From contig NZ_CP059732.1 in NCBI RefSeq assembly GCF_014117325.1, forward strand, positions 4,167,001 to 4,231,000: DNA of 64,000 nt, written 5' to 3'. The notes beneath the pieces were generated by a model. That model ran no database searches and was not told the origin of the DNA. It was given only the letters and a program-made list of their open reading frames with translations. Both the position numbers and the translations under genes were made by a program. Positions 57,281-64,000 of the stretch are shown here, piece by piece; within the stretch, counting starts at the first letter, position 1, and each line of letters starts with the position of its first letter. This DNA comes from Spirosoma foliorum. Lineage in GTDB: Bacteria > Bacteroidota > Bacteroidia > Cytophagales > Spirosomataceae.

Positions 57281-59878
57281 ATGACCCCGCCCAAACTCGC
57301 CGACCAATTTCTCCGCTTTTTTCTATCTGCTGATCGGCTGGAGGAAGTACAGGGAGATTTGCATGAGGAGTTCGCTTATCAGGTCGAGCGGATCGGCGAG
57401 CGCCGGGCGCGCTGGCGCTACTGGCGGGATGTGATCGGATTCATCAAACCATTCGCTATAAAACGACAAGACAAACCGTATTCAACAACCTATCTAACGA
57501 ACCCGATTATGCTCCGAAATTATATCAAAATCGCCTGGCGGAATCTCATTCGAAACAAGAGTTATTCGGCCATCAATATTGTTGGTTTATCTGTCGGCAT
57601 GACCGTTGCGATGCTCATTGGATTATGGGTATACGATGAGCTATCGTTCAATTCCTATCACCCAAACCGCGATCGGATTGCGCAGGTCTTGGAGAACGAG
57701 ACGCTGGAGGGCGGCATTGAAACGTTTACCTCATTGCCCATGCCACTAAGTCAGGAGATCCGAAGCAAATACCCTAACGACTTCAAATACGTAGTAGCCT
57801 CTACAACAAGTTTTGAGCAGATCATTGCCTATAAGGATAAGAAATTCACGAAAACAGGAAATTATGCCGAAACGGAGTTTCCCGAATTAGTGACGCTGAA
57901 AATGATTAAGGGTACCCGTTCGGGCTTGAAAGACCCTACCTCTGTTCTCTTGTCTGAATCGGTCGCCAAAGCGCTGTTTGGTGATGTCGATCCACTTCAG
58001 AAAGCGGTTAAAATTGGCAATAAACACACGGTTCAGGTAACGGGCGTCTATGAAGACTTACCACGCAATTCGGCATTTTCCGATGTTACGTTCGTTGCGC
58101 CAATCGACCTGCTGTTCGAGAATAAAGAAGATAAAAATAATTGGCGGAACAGCTCATTCAGCATTTTCACTCAACTTAATCCAAACAGTCGGTTCGACGA
58201 TGTTTCGGTAAAAATTAAAGACCTGTTTCGGAATAATACGCAGGACAAAACCCAGTCGGCACTCCTCCTACACCCAATGAATCGGTGGCATCTGTATTCA
58301 ACCTGGGAGAATGGGGTTAACACAGGTGGGCGTATTCAGTTTGTCTGGCTTTTTGGCATTATCGGCGTATTTGTACTGCTGCTGGCGTGCATCAATTTCA
58401 TGAATCTAAGTACCGCTCGTTCTCAGAAACGGGCCAAAGAAGTCGGTATTCGGAAGGCAATTGGTTCGTTGCGAGGGCAATTGATCCGCCAGTTCTTCAG
58501 CGAATCATTTCTGGTTGTGGCCTTAGCCTTCGGGTTGGCAATAGCGCTGGTGTGGCTCATTCTTCCCTATTTCAACGAAGTATCTGACAAGCAGATGACA
58601 ATGCTTTGGGCCGATCCCCGGTTCTGGTTATTCAGTCTTGGATTCAGCCTTTTCACAGGTATAGTTGCCGGAAGTTATCCTGCACTGTATCTCTCTTCGT
58701 TTCAACCTATTAAAGTACTGAAAGGGACTTTTACTATTGGCCGTTTTGCATCTATTCCGCGCAAAGTGCTGGTTGTTATCCAATTTACGGTTTCGGTCAC
58801 GCTGATTATTGGAACGATCATTGTGTTCCGACAGATTCAGTTCGCCAAAAATCGCCCTATTGGCTACAGCCGGGAAGGGCTGCTTAACATCGTCATGAAC
58901 ACGCCCGAAATACAGGGAAACTATGATGTGGTTCGGAATGAGTTGTTCGAAACGGGCGTGGTCGCCGACATGGGCGAGTCATCAAGCCCAATCACCGGCA
59001 TCTGGTCGTCGGCCAATAATCTGGACTGGCGCGGCAAAGACCCGAACCGGGCAGCCTCGTTCGGCACCATCCTGGTCACGCCCGATTTTGGTAAAGTGAT
59101 TGGCTGGAAAATTAAAGAAGGCCGCGAATTTTCACGGCAGTTCACGAGCGACACCGCGACGTTTCTTCTGAACGAAGCCGCCGTTAAGCAAACTGGCCTA
59201 AAGAACCCAGTCGGCGAGATCATCAAATGGCACGGTAAAAACTGGAAAGTTCTTGGCGTTGTGAAGGATATGGTCATGACTTCGCCTTTCGAATCAGTTA
59301 TACCCACAGTTTTTATGATCGATTCAAAAGAGCGAAGTTTCAATATTATCCATATCAAGCTAAAGCCTACAGTGAGCGTTCGGGATGCGTTGGCGAAACT
59401 AGAGGTCGTTTTCAAACGACTGAATCCGGCTGCCCCCTTCGAGTATCGCTTTGCCGATCAGGAGTACACAAAAAAATTCGCGGCCGAAGAACGTATTGGG
59501 AAACTGGCCAGTATTTTCGCCATTCTGGCCATCTTCATTTCGTGCCTGGGCCTGTTCGGTTTGTCGTCCTTCATGGCTGAACAGCGCATCAAGGAAATTG
59601 GCGTGCGTAAGGTACTTGGCGCCACAATCCCCAACATTGTCTCGTTGCTTTCCCGGGACTTCCTGGTACTGGTATTCATCGCCTTTCTGGTTGCATCGCC
59701 CGTTGCCTGGTATTCGATGGACAAGTTCCTCCAAGCCTACAAATACCGCATCAACATCGAATGGTGGGTATTTGCCTTAACGGGCGCTTTGGCCTTGAGC
59801 ATTGCCTTAGTAACGGTTAGCTTCCAAAGCATAAAAGCGGCTTTGATGAACCCGGTGAAGAGTTTGCGATCAGAGTAA
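57281..59878 (+). CDS. FtsX/MacB-like permease with prefix domain, cluster 2 gene 5
   Basis: 865 aa. Prefix MTPPKLADQFLRFFLSADRL; here CAPH is replaced by LSADR, the most divergent prefix in the cluster. TM1 IVGLSVGMTVAMLIGLWVYDE. Loops QKRAKEVGIRKAIGSLRGQL (~386) and RIKEIGVRKVLGATIPNI (~771). Closely related to genes 1 and 2. Last permease before the minus-strand genes. Confidence 0.92.
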   Translation: MTPPKLADQFLRFFLSADRLEEVQGDLHEEFAYQVERIGERRARWRYWRDVIGFIKPFAIKRQDKPYSTTYLTNPIMLRNYIKIAWRNLIRNKSYSAINIVGLSVGMTVAMLIGLWVYDELSFNSYHPNRDRIAQVLENETLEGGIETFTSLPMPLSQEIRSKYPNDFKYVVASTTSFEQIIAYKDKKFTKTGNYAETEFPELVTLKMIKGTRSGLKDPTSVLLSESVAKALFGDVDPLQKAVKIGNKHTVQVTGVYEDLPRNSAFSDVTFVAPIDLLFENKEDKNNWRNSSFSIFTQLNPNSRFDDVSVKIKDLFRNNTQDKTQSALLLHPMNRWHLYSTWENGVNTGGRIQFVWLFGIIGVFVLLLACINFMNLSTARSQKRAKEVGIRKAIGSLRGQLIRQFFSESFLVVALAFGLAIALVWLILPYFNEVSDKQMTMLWADPRFWLFSLGFSLFTGIVAGSYPALYLSSFQPIKVLKGTFTIGRFASIPRKVLVVIQFTVSVTLIIGTIIVFRQIQFAKNRPIGYSREGLLNIVMNTPEIQGNYDVVRNELFETGVVADMGESSSPITGIWSSANNLDWRGKDPNRAASFGTILVTPDFGKVIGWKIKEGREFSRQFTSDTATFLLNEAAVKQTGLKNPVGEIIKWHGKNWKVLGVVKDMVMTSPFESVIPTVFMIDSKERSFNIIHIKLKPTVSVRDALAKLEVVFKRLNPAAPFEYRFADQEYTKKFAAEERIGKLASIFAILAIFISCLGLFGLSSFMAEQRIKEIGVRKVLGATIPNIVSLLSRDFLVLVFIAFLVASPVAWYSMDKFLQAYKYRINIEWWVFALTGALALSIALVTVSFQSIKAALMNPVKSLRSE

Positions 59879-59892
59879 TAAGGAAAATTGCT

Positions 59893-60027
59893 GGATTGAT
59901 GGCGCAAGGCTCCAGCCTTGTGCCTATTATTCCCGGCCTCTGGCCGGATTTTAATAAACATCAGTTCAATATCGGCCAGAGGCCGGAAAATAGTAGGCGC
60001 AAGGCTGGAGCCTTGCGCCATCAATCC
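59893..60027. repeat. Nested palindromic repeat, GGCGCAAGGC outside and CGGCCTCTGGCCG inside
   Basis: Arms of about 56 nt at 59893-59948 and 59971-60027 match with few mismatches. The outer parts contain GGCGCAAGGCTCCAGCCTTG, the inner parts CGGCCTCTGGCCGG. It covers the gap and the stop codon of the convergent gene at 60021. Confidence 0.9.
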
Positions 60028-60482
60028 ACCAACCGAATCAGAATAAAAGTCCCCAATTCGGCCAGGAGAAGATTAAAGTGAGTTGACGATAAACCGCCGA
60101 GTAAGTAGGTCAGAAAGATTTCGTCGGCCAGAATGAACGAGGCCCACAAGCCAATCGTGATGCCGAATGCCGCGTGCATAGTAACGTTCTGTTTTTGATT
60201 CAGTTGCAGCGTAATTCGAAACGCTTTCCAGAAAAGAATCGCTCCGATGGCCTCCCAGACAATAACACCTGCAAACAGAAAACCAGCTAGCCAGGTTGGC
60301 GGCTCATACATAGCCACCACTCGCTGAATTAATCCAAAATTCCCCGAAACAAAGTGCCAGTTAGGCGGCAGCAACGATAACGCCCCAAGTGCATCAGCGC
60401 TATTGCTGGTGAATACAATGGAGAAGTAAAGCGCCCAGAACAACAGCAATCCGGCCCTGATTCGTTTATCGACGGTTTTCAT
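60021..60482 (-). CDS. Small four-helix membrane protein of unknown function
   Basis: 153 aa from the ATG at 60482 (MKTVDKRIRAGLLLFWALYFSIVF). Four hydrophobic helices are visible (for example GLLLFWALYFSIVF, FLFAGVIVWEAIGAILFW, FGITIGLWASFILADEIFLTY). No motif names a family. It lies next to a DoxX protein and the divergent HxlR regulator and may be in one operon with doxX. The C-terminal stop lies within the palindromic repeat. Confidence 0.72.
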   Translation of the reverse strand: MKTVDKRIRAGLLLFWALYFSIVFTSNSADALGALSLLPPNWHFVSGNFGLIQRVVAMYEPPTWLAGFLFAGVIVWEAIGAILFWKAFRITLQLNQKQNVTMHAAFGITIGLWASFILADEIFLTYLLGGLSSTHFNLLLAELGTFILIRLVD

Positions 60483-60540
60483 GGTATAGGCAGTTGAACA
60501 ATGTGCGCCGAAATATACCATTTATTGAAATATAGATGGG

Positions 60541-60568
60541 GTAGAGACAAGGCATGCCTTGTCTCTAC
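60541..60568. repeat. GTAGAGAC 28-bp perfect palindrome
   Basis: Identical to 26403-26430. It lies between the two minus-strand membrane-protein genes, just downstream of the DoxX stop. Confidence 0.95.
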
Positions 60569-60571
60569 ATT

Positions 60572-60928
60572 CTAGGCTGCGGGTAAAAAAATCGTTTTAT
60601 CGCGCAAGAAGGCCGCAATCCAGATCAGTACGAGCGGCATAACCGCGTTAAACGGCGTACCATGAGAAAGTTCAGTAGCTATTGCTCCCGAAAAGTAACA
60701 CGTCAATAGAATGAAGCCGATTTTCATTGTTTTTGGATAAATGAAAAGAGCAGCAAAGCCAATTTCCATCAGGCCCAACGGGATAACATGGTCGCCCACG
60801 CCCACTTTGTTCAGACTTTCCATTACCTGCGGTGATTTTGTTAGTTTCATCACGCCACTCAATATAGCCATTCCAGCGGCCAGAACAGTCATAACGATAG
60901 TCAGTATACGCATTACTTTTGGATTCAT
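60572..60928 (-). CDS. DoxX-like family membrane protein
   Basis: 118 aa from the ATG at 60928 (MNPKVMRILTIVMTVLAAGMAILSGVMKL). Four predicted helices, GLMEIGFAALFIYPKTMKIGFILLTCYFSGAIATELSHG being the centre. This is the DoxX-like subfamily that is commonly divergent from HxlR regulators, as here. Its enzymatic role is not established. Longer start at 60979 would overlap the operator region and is not preferred. Confidence 0.85.
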   Translation of the reverse strand: MNPKVMRILTIVMTVLAAGMAILSGVMKLTKSPQVMESLNKVGVGDHVIPLGLMEIGFAALFIYPKTMKIGFILLTCYFSGAIATELSHGTPFNAVMPLVLIWIAAFLRDKTIFLPAA

Positions 60929-61011
60929 GATTTGTACGGTTTTACTATGACCTTCGCTGGCCACATATTGATGGCACAAACCTAGTGAAACCCGCTATCT
61001 ATTTGTTATCA

Positions 61012-61045
61012 GTATCCCAAAGGATACCACTATCTTTCAGGATAC
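61012..61045. promoter_or_regulatory. Candidate HxlR operator in the doxX/hxlR divergent region
   Basis: GTATCC-4-GGATAC forms a 6-bp inverted repeat (61012-61027), with a third half-site GGATAC at 61040-61045. It is the only clear palindrome between the two divergent genes, which suggests HxlR binding and control of both. Confidence 0.55.
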
Positions 61046-61083
61046 CGCATGGTCAATTAAATCTGACATACTACCTTTAGTAT

Positions 61084-61485
61084 ATGAGCACAATCGTTGA
61101 AGAAGCTATTCCAGCAACGCCCCCCCGCAGAGAGCATTCTGCAGCTGCCTGTAATCAGAGCTTGCAGGCAGTACAGGACGCATTGTATGTGTTAAATGGA
61201 AAATGGAAGTTGCCTATTATCATTGCCCTAAGCGAAGGTCCACGGCGCTTTCGGGAGTTGCAGCGTCTGGTTACGGGCATTACAGCCAAAGTCCTCAGCA
61301 AAGAACTTAAGGAGTTAGAGCTTAATGAGTTTGCCATTAGGCATGTGTATGCCACAACGCCCGTCACCGTCGAATATGAACTGACCGAATACAGTCATTC
61401 ACTAGATAGTATCATTGAGGCTTTGCGTCATTGGGGCATTCAGCACCGGGCACGAATCCTGGGAAAAGACAAAGTCGAATCGTAG
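61084..61485 (+). CDS. HxlR family winged-helix transcriptional regulator
   Basis: 133 aa. CNQSLQAVQDALYVLNGKWKLPIIIALSEGPRRFREL is the HxlR hallmark; the recognition helix region is ITAKVLSKELKELELNEF and the wing is VTVEYELTEYSHSL. HxlR proteins respond to aldehyde or redox signals through a Cys near the N-terminus, and one is present (ACNQSL). It is divergent from the DoxX gene and its control region holds the GTATCC/GGATAC repeat. Followed by an intrinsic terminator. Confidence 0.92.
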   Translation: MSTIVEEAIPATPPRREHSAAACNQSLQAVQDALYVLNGKWKLPIIIALSEGPRRFRELQRLVTGITAKVLSKELKELELNEFAIRHVYATTPVTVEYELTEYSHSLDSIIEALRHWGIQHRARILGKDKVES

Positions 61486-61504
61486 CTGTTTGCTGTCCAG
61501 ATGC

Positions 61505-61531
61505 GTACAAAAACTGTCCGTTTCTGGACAA
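61505..61531 (+). promoter_or_regulatory. Operator-like element upstream of padR3
   Basis: GTACAAAAACTGTCCG then TTTCTGGACAA, differing from the padR2 element at few positions. It ends 49 nt before the promoter-like block. Confidence 0.75.
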
Positions 61532-61545
61532 ATTAATTTGTTCTG

Positions 61546-61594
61546 AAAAACGAAAAAGTGTCATTTCTAGCCGGAATGGCACTTTTTCGTTTTT
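61546..61594 (+). terminator. Intrinsic terminator of the hxlR gene
   Basis: AAAAACGAAAAAGTGTCATT pairs with the distal arm ending CACTTTTTCGTTTTT. Its distal arm overlaps the start of the padR3 promoter-like block. Confidence 0.85.
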
Positions 61595-61607
61595 GGCCAA
61601 GCATTTG
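61581..61607 (+). promoter_or_regulatory. Promoter-like block upstream of padR3
   Basis: ACTTTTTCG...TGGCCAAGCATTTG, 27 nt, in the same layout as padR1 and padR2. It ends 29 nt before the ATG. The first 14 nt are shared with the terminator arm, so the left half may be coincidental. Confidence 0.5.
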
Positions 61608-61636
61608 TTATACATATACACATCTAATAAACGCTG

Positions 61637-61963
61637 ATGAAAGGGACGTACTTAGGCGAATTTGAAGAGGTCGTACTGCTGGCGGTAGCTATTCGGTCGG
61701 GAGATGCCTATGGCGCAACCGTTGTCACCGAAATTGAGCAACAGATGAAGCGCTCGGTCAATCTGGGCGCAGTCCACTCGGCGCTAAACCGACTTGGCGA
61801 AAAAGGCTTGGTGACATCAGAGCTAGGCGGCATGACTGCCGAACGCGGTGGCCGTCGAAAGCGGCTTTACTCGGTTACGGCGGCTGGTCGTCGGGCATTG
61901 GAAGAAATTCGGCAGGTACGCAATCAGATGTGGGAGTCGATTCCAAACACGATCTGGATGTGA
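61637..61963 (+). CDS. PadR-family transcriptional regulator (PadR3)
   Basis: 108 aa. MKGTYLGEFEEVVLLAVAIRSGDAYGATVVTEIEQQMK starts the winged helix; LGAVHSALNRLGEKGLV is the recognition region and AERGGRRKRLYSVTAAG the wing. It precedes a third permease with its own prefix type. The shared operator suggests that all three PadR proteins could bind each other's sites. Confidence 0.93.
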   Translation: MKGTYLGEFEEVVLLAVAIRSGDAYGATVVTEIEQQMKRSVNLGAVHSALNRLGEKGLVTSELGGMTAERGGRRKRLYSVTAAGRRALEEIRQVRNQMWESIPNTIWM

Positions 61964-61971
61964 TGGCTTTT

Positions 61972-62108
61972 AAAATGAATAATGGATAATGAATGATCAA
62001 TTTTCTTGAATGTACCCACGGGCTTCAGCCCGTGTATGAGCCTAACTGAAAAACGGGCTGAAGCCCGTAGGTACAACAGTACTACTTAATTCACCTACAT
62101 TATCCATT
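61972..62108. repeat. ATTCATT-type repeat enclosing a GGGCTTCAGCCCGT repeat
   Basis: Outer arms: AATGAATAATGGATAATGAA on the left and ACATTATCCATT on the right, which ends at the ATG. Inside, CACGGGCTTCAGCCCGT (62017-62033) pairs with ACGGGCTGAAGCCCGT (62053-62068). Two families are nested. Confidence 0.8.
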
Positions 62109-64000
62109 ATGAAATCTCGCTGGGCGAAATACCTGATTCGCTGGTTCTTCGCTCCTCATCGGGCCGACGAGCTGGAGGACGATTTAGACGAGTTGTTCCA
62201 GCAACGGGTCGAATTGATTGGCCTTCGGCAAGCTCGATGGCGTTACGTTCGGGATGTCATAAGCCTGATGCGGCCCAGCCTGATGCGACCCTCCTTACTA
62301 AAACAACAACTGACTAACGAATACCCTCAACCTTTTTTCCTGACCCCAACTATGATTAGCAATTATGTTAAAATCGCCTGGCGGAACCTGATGAGGGCCA
62401 AAGGCTATGCATCGCTTAACATCGCTGGGCTGGCTGTCGGAATGGCAGCATCGGCACTGATTTTCCTGTGGATACAAAGCGAGTTGACCTACGATCGATT
62501 TTACACCAAAACAGATCGGCTTTTTCAAGTCTATAACCGGGATATATTCAGTGGAAATGCACAGGTTTGGGGCACTACGCCAAAGCCGTTGGCACCTGCT
62601 CTAAAACAGGATTATCCTGATATTGAAGACGCTATTCGCTTCCGCCCCACCGGTTTTCTGTTGACGGCGGGCGATAAAAAACTGAACTCAGAAGGTGCCT
62701 ACGCTGACCCTTCCTTCTTGAACCTGTTCGACTTTTCTTTACTGGCTGGCAATCGCGAAAAAGTTCTTTCGGGAAATAATGGCATCGTTATTACAAAAGC
62801 GTTGGCGGAAAAGCTGTTTGGCACAACCGATGCGTTAGGAAAAGTCGTCCAGCTCGATCATAAGAATAGCTTTTCGGTGACGGGTATTCTGGATGATTTA
62901 CCAACGAATACTCAATTTAGCGATGTATCCTTTCTTCTGCCCTGGACTGCGTTTGTAACGCCAAGCTGGGATTCGGATGGATGGGCATCGAATAACAATT
63001 ACACATTTGTCCTGCTAAAAGATAAAGTCAACTCAGACCTTGTCGATGAGAAGATCAAGCGCCTGACCGCAAATCATCTTAAAGGGGTGGTCGAAGATGT
63101 AACAAACCGGCAGATTTTCCTGCACCCAGCTAGCCAATGGCATTTGTATTCCAAACAGGAAAATGGCCAACTCACTGAAGGCAAGATTGTTACCGTACGC
63201 TTATTCGGAATAATTGCGGCCCTTATTCTGCTCATAGCGGCTGTCAACTTCATCAATCTGAGTACCGCCCGAAGCGAAAAACGAGCCAAGGAAGTTGGCG
63301 TTCGAAAGGTAGCTGGCGCCCAGAAATCAGCCTTGATTTTTCAGTTTATCAGCGAGTCGGTACTGCTTACGTTTCTTTCAGGTATCCTGGCCCTACTACT
63401 GATCGTGCTGTGCATTCCAACCTTTAACGACGTAACAGGCAAGCAACTCTCCTTATCGTTTGGATCGATTAGTTTTTGGGGAGCGGCTCTTGCTTTCGTA
63501 CTGTTCACGGGTTTGCTGGCTGGCAGCTACCCCGCCTTTTACCTCGCTAATTTTCAGCCGGTTAAAGTTATGAAAGGAATTTCTCAGTCAGTACATGCCG
63601 TATTCTCGCCAAGAAAAGGGTTGGTGATTGCTCAGTTTACGTTCGCCATTGTACTGATTATCGCCACGTTGGTCATCAAACACCAGATCAACTACGCCCA
63701 AAATCGGGAAAGCGGTTACGATCGAAACAATCTTCTGTTTTCATATCTCTCCGGCGACTTGCCCGACCATTATGGTTCCTTACAACAGGAGTTGATTCAG
63801 CGTGGGGCGGCTGTTGCCGTGAGCAAATCCCTCGGCCCGATCACAACAATCTCGTCCCGACAATGGGGGCTTTCCTGGCCCGGCAGTACAAAAGCCGACA
63901 AGGATATTGAATTCGATCGGTTTGCCGCCGATGCCGATTTTCTGAAAACAACCGGCACAAAATTGATCGCGGGTAGAGAAATTGACGTCCGGCAATATCC
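62109..64000 (+). CDS. FtsX/MacB-like permease with divergent prefix, cluster 3 gene 1 (3' end outside window)
   Basis: At least 630 codons, open to the window edge. The prefix is KSRWAKYLIRWFFAPHRADE with LEDDLDELFQQRVELIGLRQ, a third subtype. TM1 IAGLAVGMAASALIFLWIQSE. First loop RAKEVGVRKVAGAQKSAL (~394), then the second half begins (SPRKGLVIAQFTFAIVLII). It is the target gene of PadR3 by position. Confidence 0.92.
   Translation, partial: MKSRWAKYLIRWFFAPHRADELEDDLDELFQQRVELIGLRQARWRYVRDVISLMRPSLMRPSLLKQQLTNEYPQPFFLTPTMISNYVKIAWRNLMRAKGYASLNIAGLAVGMAASALIFLWIQSELTYDRFYTKTDRLFQVYNRDIFSGNAQVWGTTPKPLAPALKQDYPDIEDAIRFRPTGFLLTAGDKKLNSEGAYADPSFLNLFDFSLLAGNREKVLSGNNGIVITKALAEKLFGTTDALGKVVQLDHKNSFSVTGILDDLPTNTQFSDVSFLLPWTAFVTPSWDSDGWASNNNYTFVLLKDKVNSDLVDEKIKRLTANHLKGVVEDVTNRQIFLHPASQWHLYSKQENGQLTEGKIVTVRLFGIIAALILLIAAVNFINLSTARSEKRAKEVGVRKVAGAQKSALIFQFISESVLLTFLSGILALLLIVLCIPTFNDVTGKQLSLSFGSISFWGAALAFVLFTGLLAGSYPAFYLANFQPVKVMKGISQSVHAVFSPRKGLVIAQFTFAIVLIIATLVIKHQINYAQNRESGYDRNNLLFSYLSGDLPDHYGSLQQELIQRGAAVAVSKSLGPITTISSRQWGLSWPGSTKADKDIEFDRFAADADFLKTTGTKLIAGREIDVRQY

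Overview
The window looks like a chromosomal segment of a member of the Bacteroidota, order Cytophagales, most likely a Spirosoma-like genus. The pointers are a C-terminal type IX secretion (T9SS) sorting domain, the outer-membrane assembly lipoprotein TamL, the gene order miaB - sigma-54 activator - lptE - hypothetical - secG, a transketolase split into two subunits, and large arrays of MacB/FtsX-like permeases that carry an extra N-terminal prefix domain and are paired with PadR regulators. Family assignments rest on reading translated sequence and motifs; no database search was run.

Positions 1-33 kb are mainly housekeeping. They hold the end of a surface protein, a di-heme peroxidase, a SpoU-type RNA methylase divergent from tamL, the miaB-to-secG envelope and translation operon, groES-groEL, a DoxX protein, a large secreted sugar dehydrogenase with PKD, FN3 and ricin-type domains (frame-disrupted), a LolD-like ATPase, sucC, an M48 and an M23 peptidase, a fumarylacetoacetate hydrolase family enzyme and a bacterioferritin comigratory protein. 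At 25.5-28.9 kb the two transketolase subunit genes are separated by a compact AAA ATPase plus DUF4276/TOPRIM-like pair. This pair looks like acquired genome-defence cargo and is the best candidate for an unusual system. An ECF sigma / membrane protein / Spy-like operon, LiaF-like and PspC proteins and a degenerate TrpF paralogue follow.

Positions 33.4-64 kb are dominated by three PadR-headed clusters: PadR1 with four permeases, PadR2 with five, and PadR3 with at least one that runs off the window. No ATPase gene lies in these clusters, so the permeases are orphans, comparable to the ADOP/PadR families described in Acidobacteria. Upstream of all three padR genes I see the same 27-nt three-half-site operator-like element and, 39 or 49 nt further on, the same 27-nt promoter-like block. 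The N-terminal prefix domain differs by cluster, so each regulator has its own prefix subtype. A sugar-phosphate isomerase-like protein, a DoxX protein, a divergent HxlR regulator and a small membrane protein are interspersed.

Two features cut across the whole window. First, many of the intergenic gaps are filled by an inverted repeat, and these belong to several distinct families (ATTCATT-rich, GTAGAGAC, GCGGAC, GGGCTTCAGCCC and others). Many end exactly at start or stop codons, and in lptE the repeat encodes the signal-peptide core. Second, three genes are frame-disrupted, each at a homopolymer run (G7, C5, T8). This points either to sequencing error or to slippage-prone switching.
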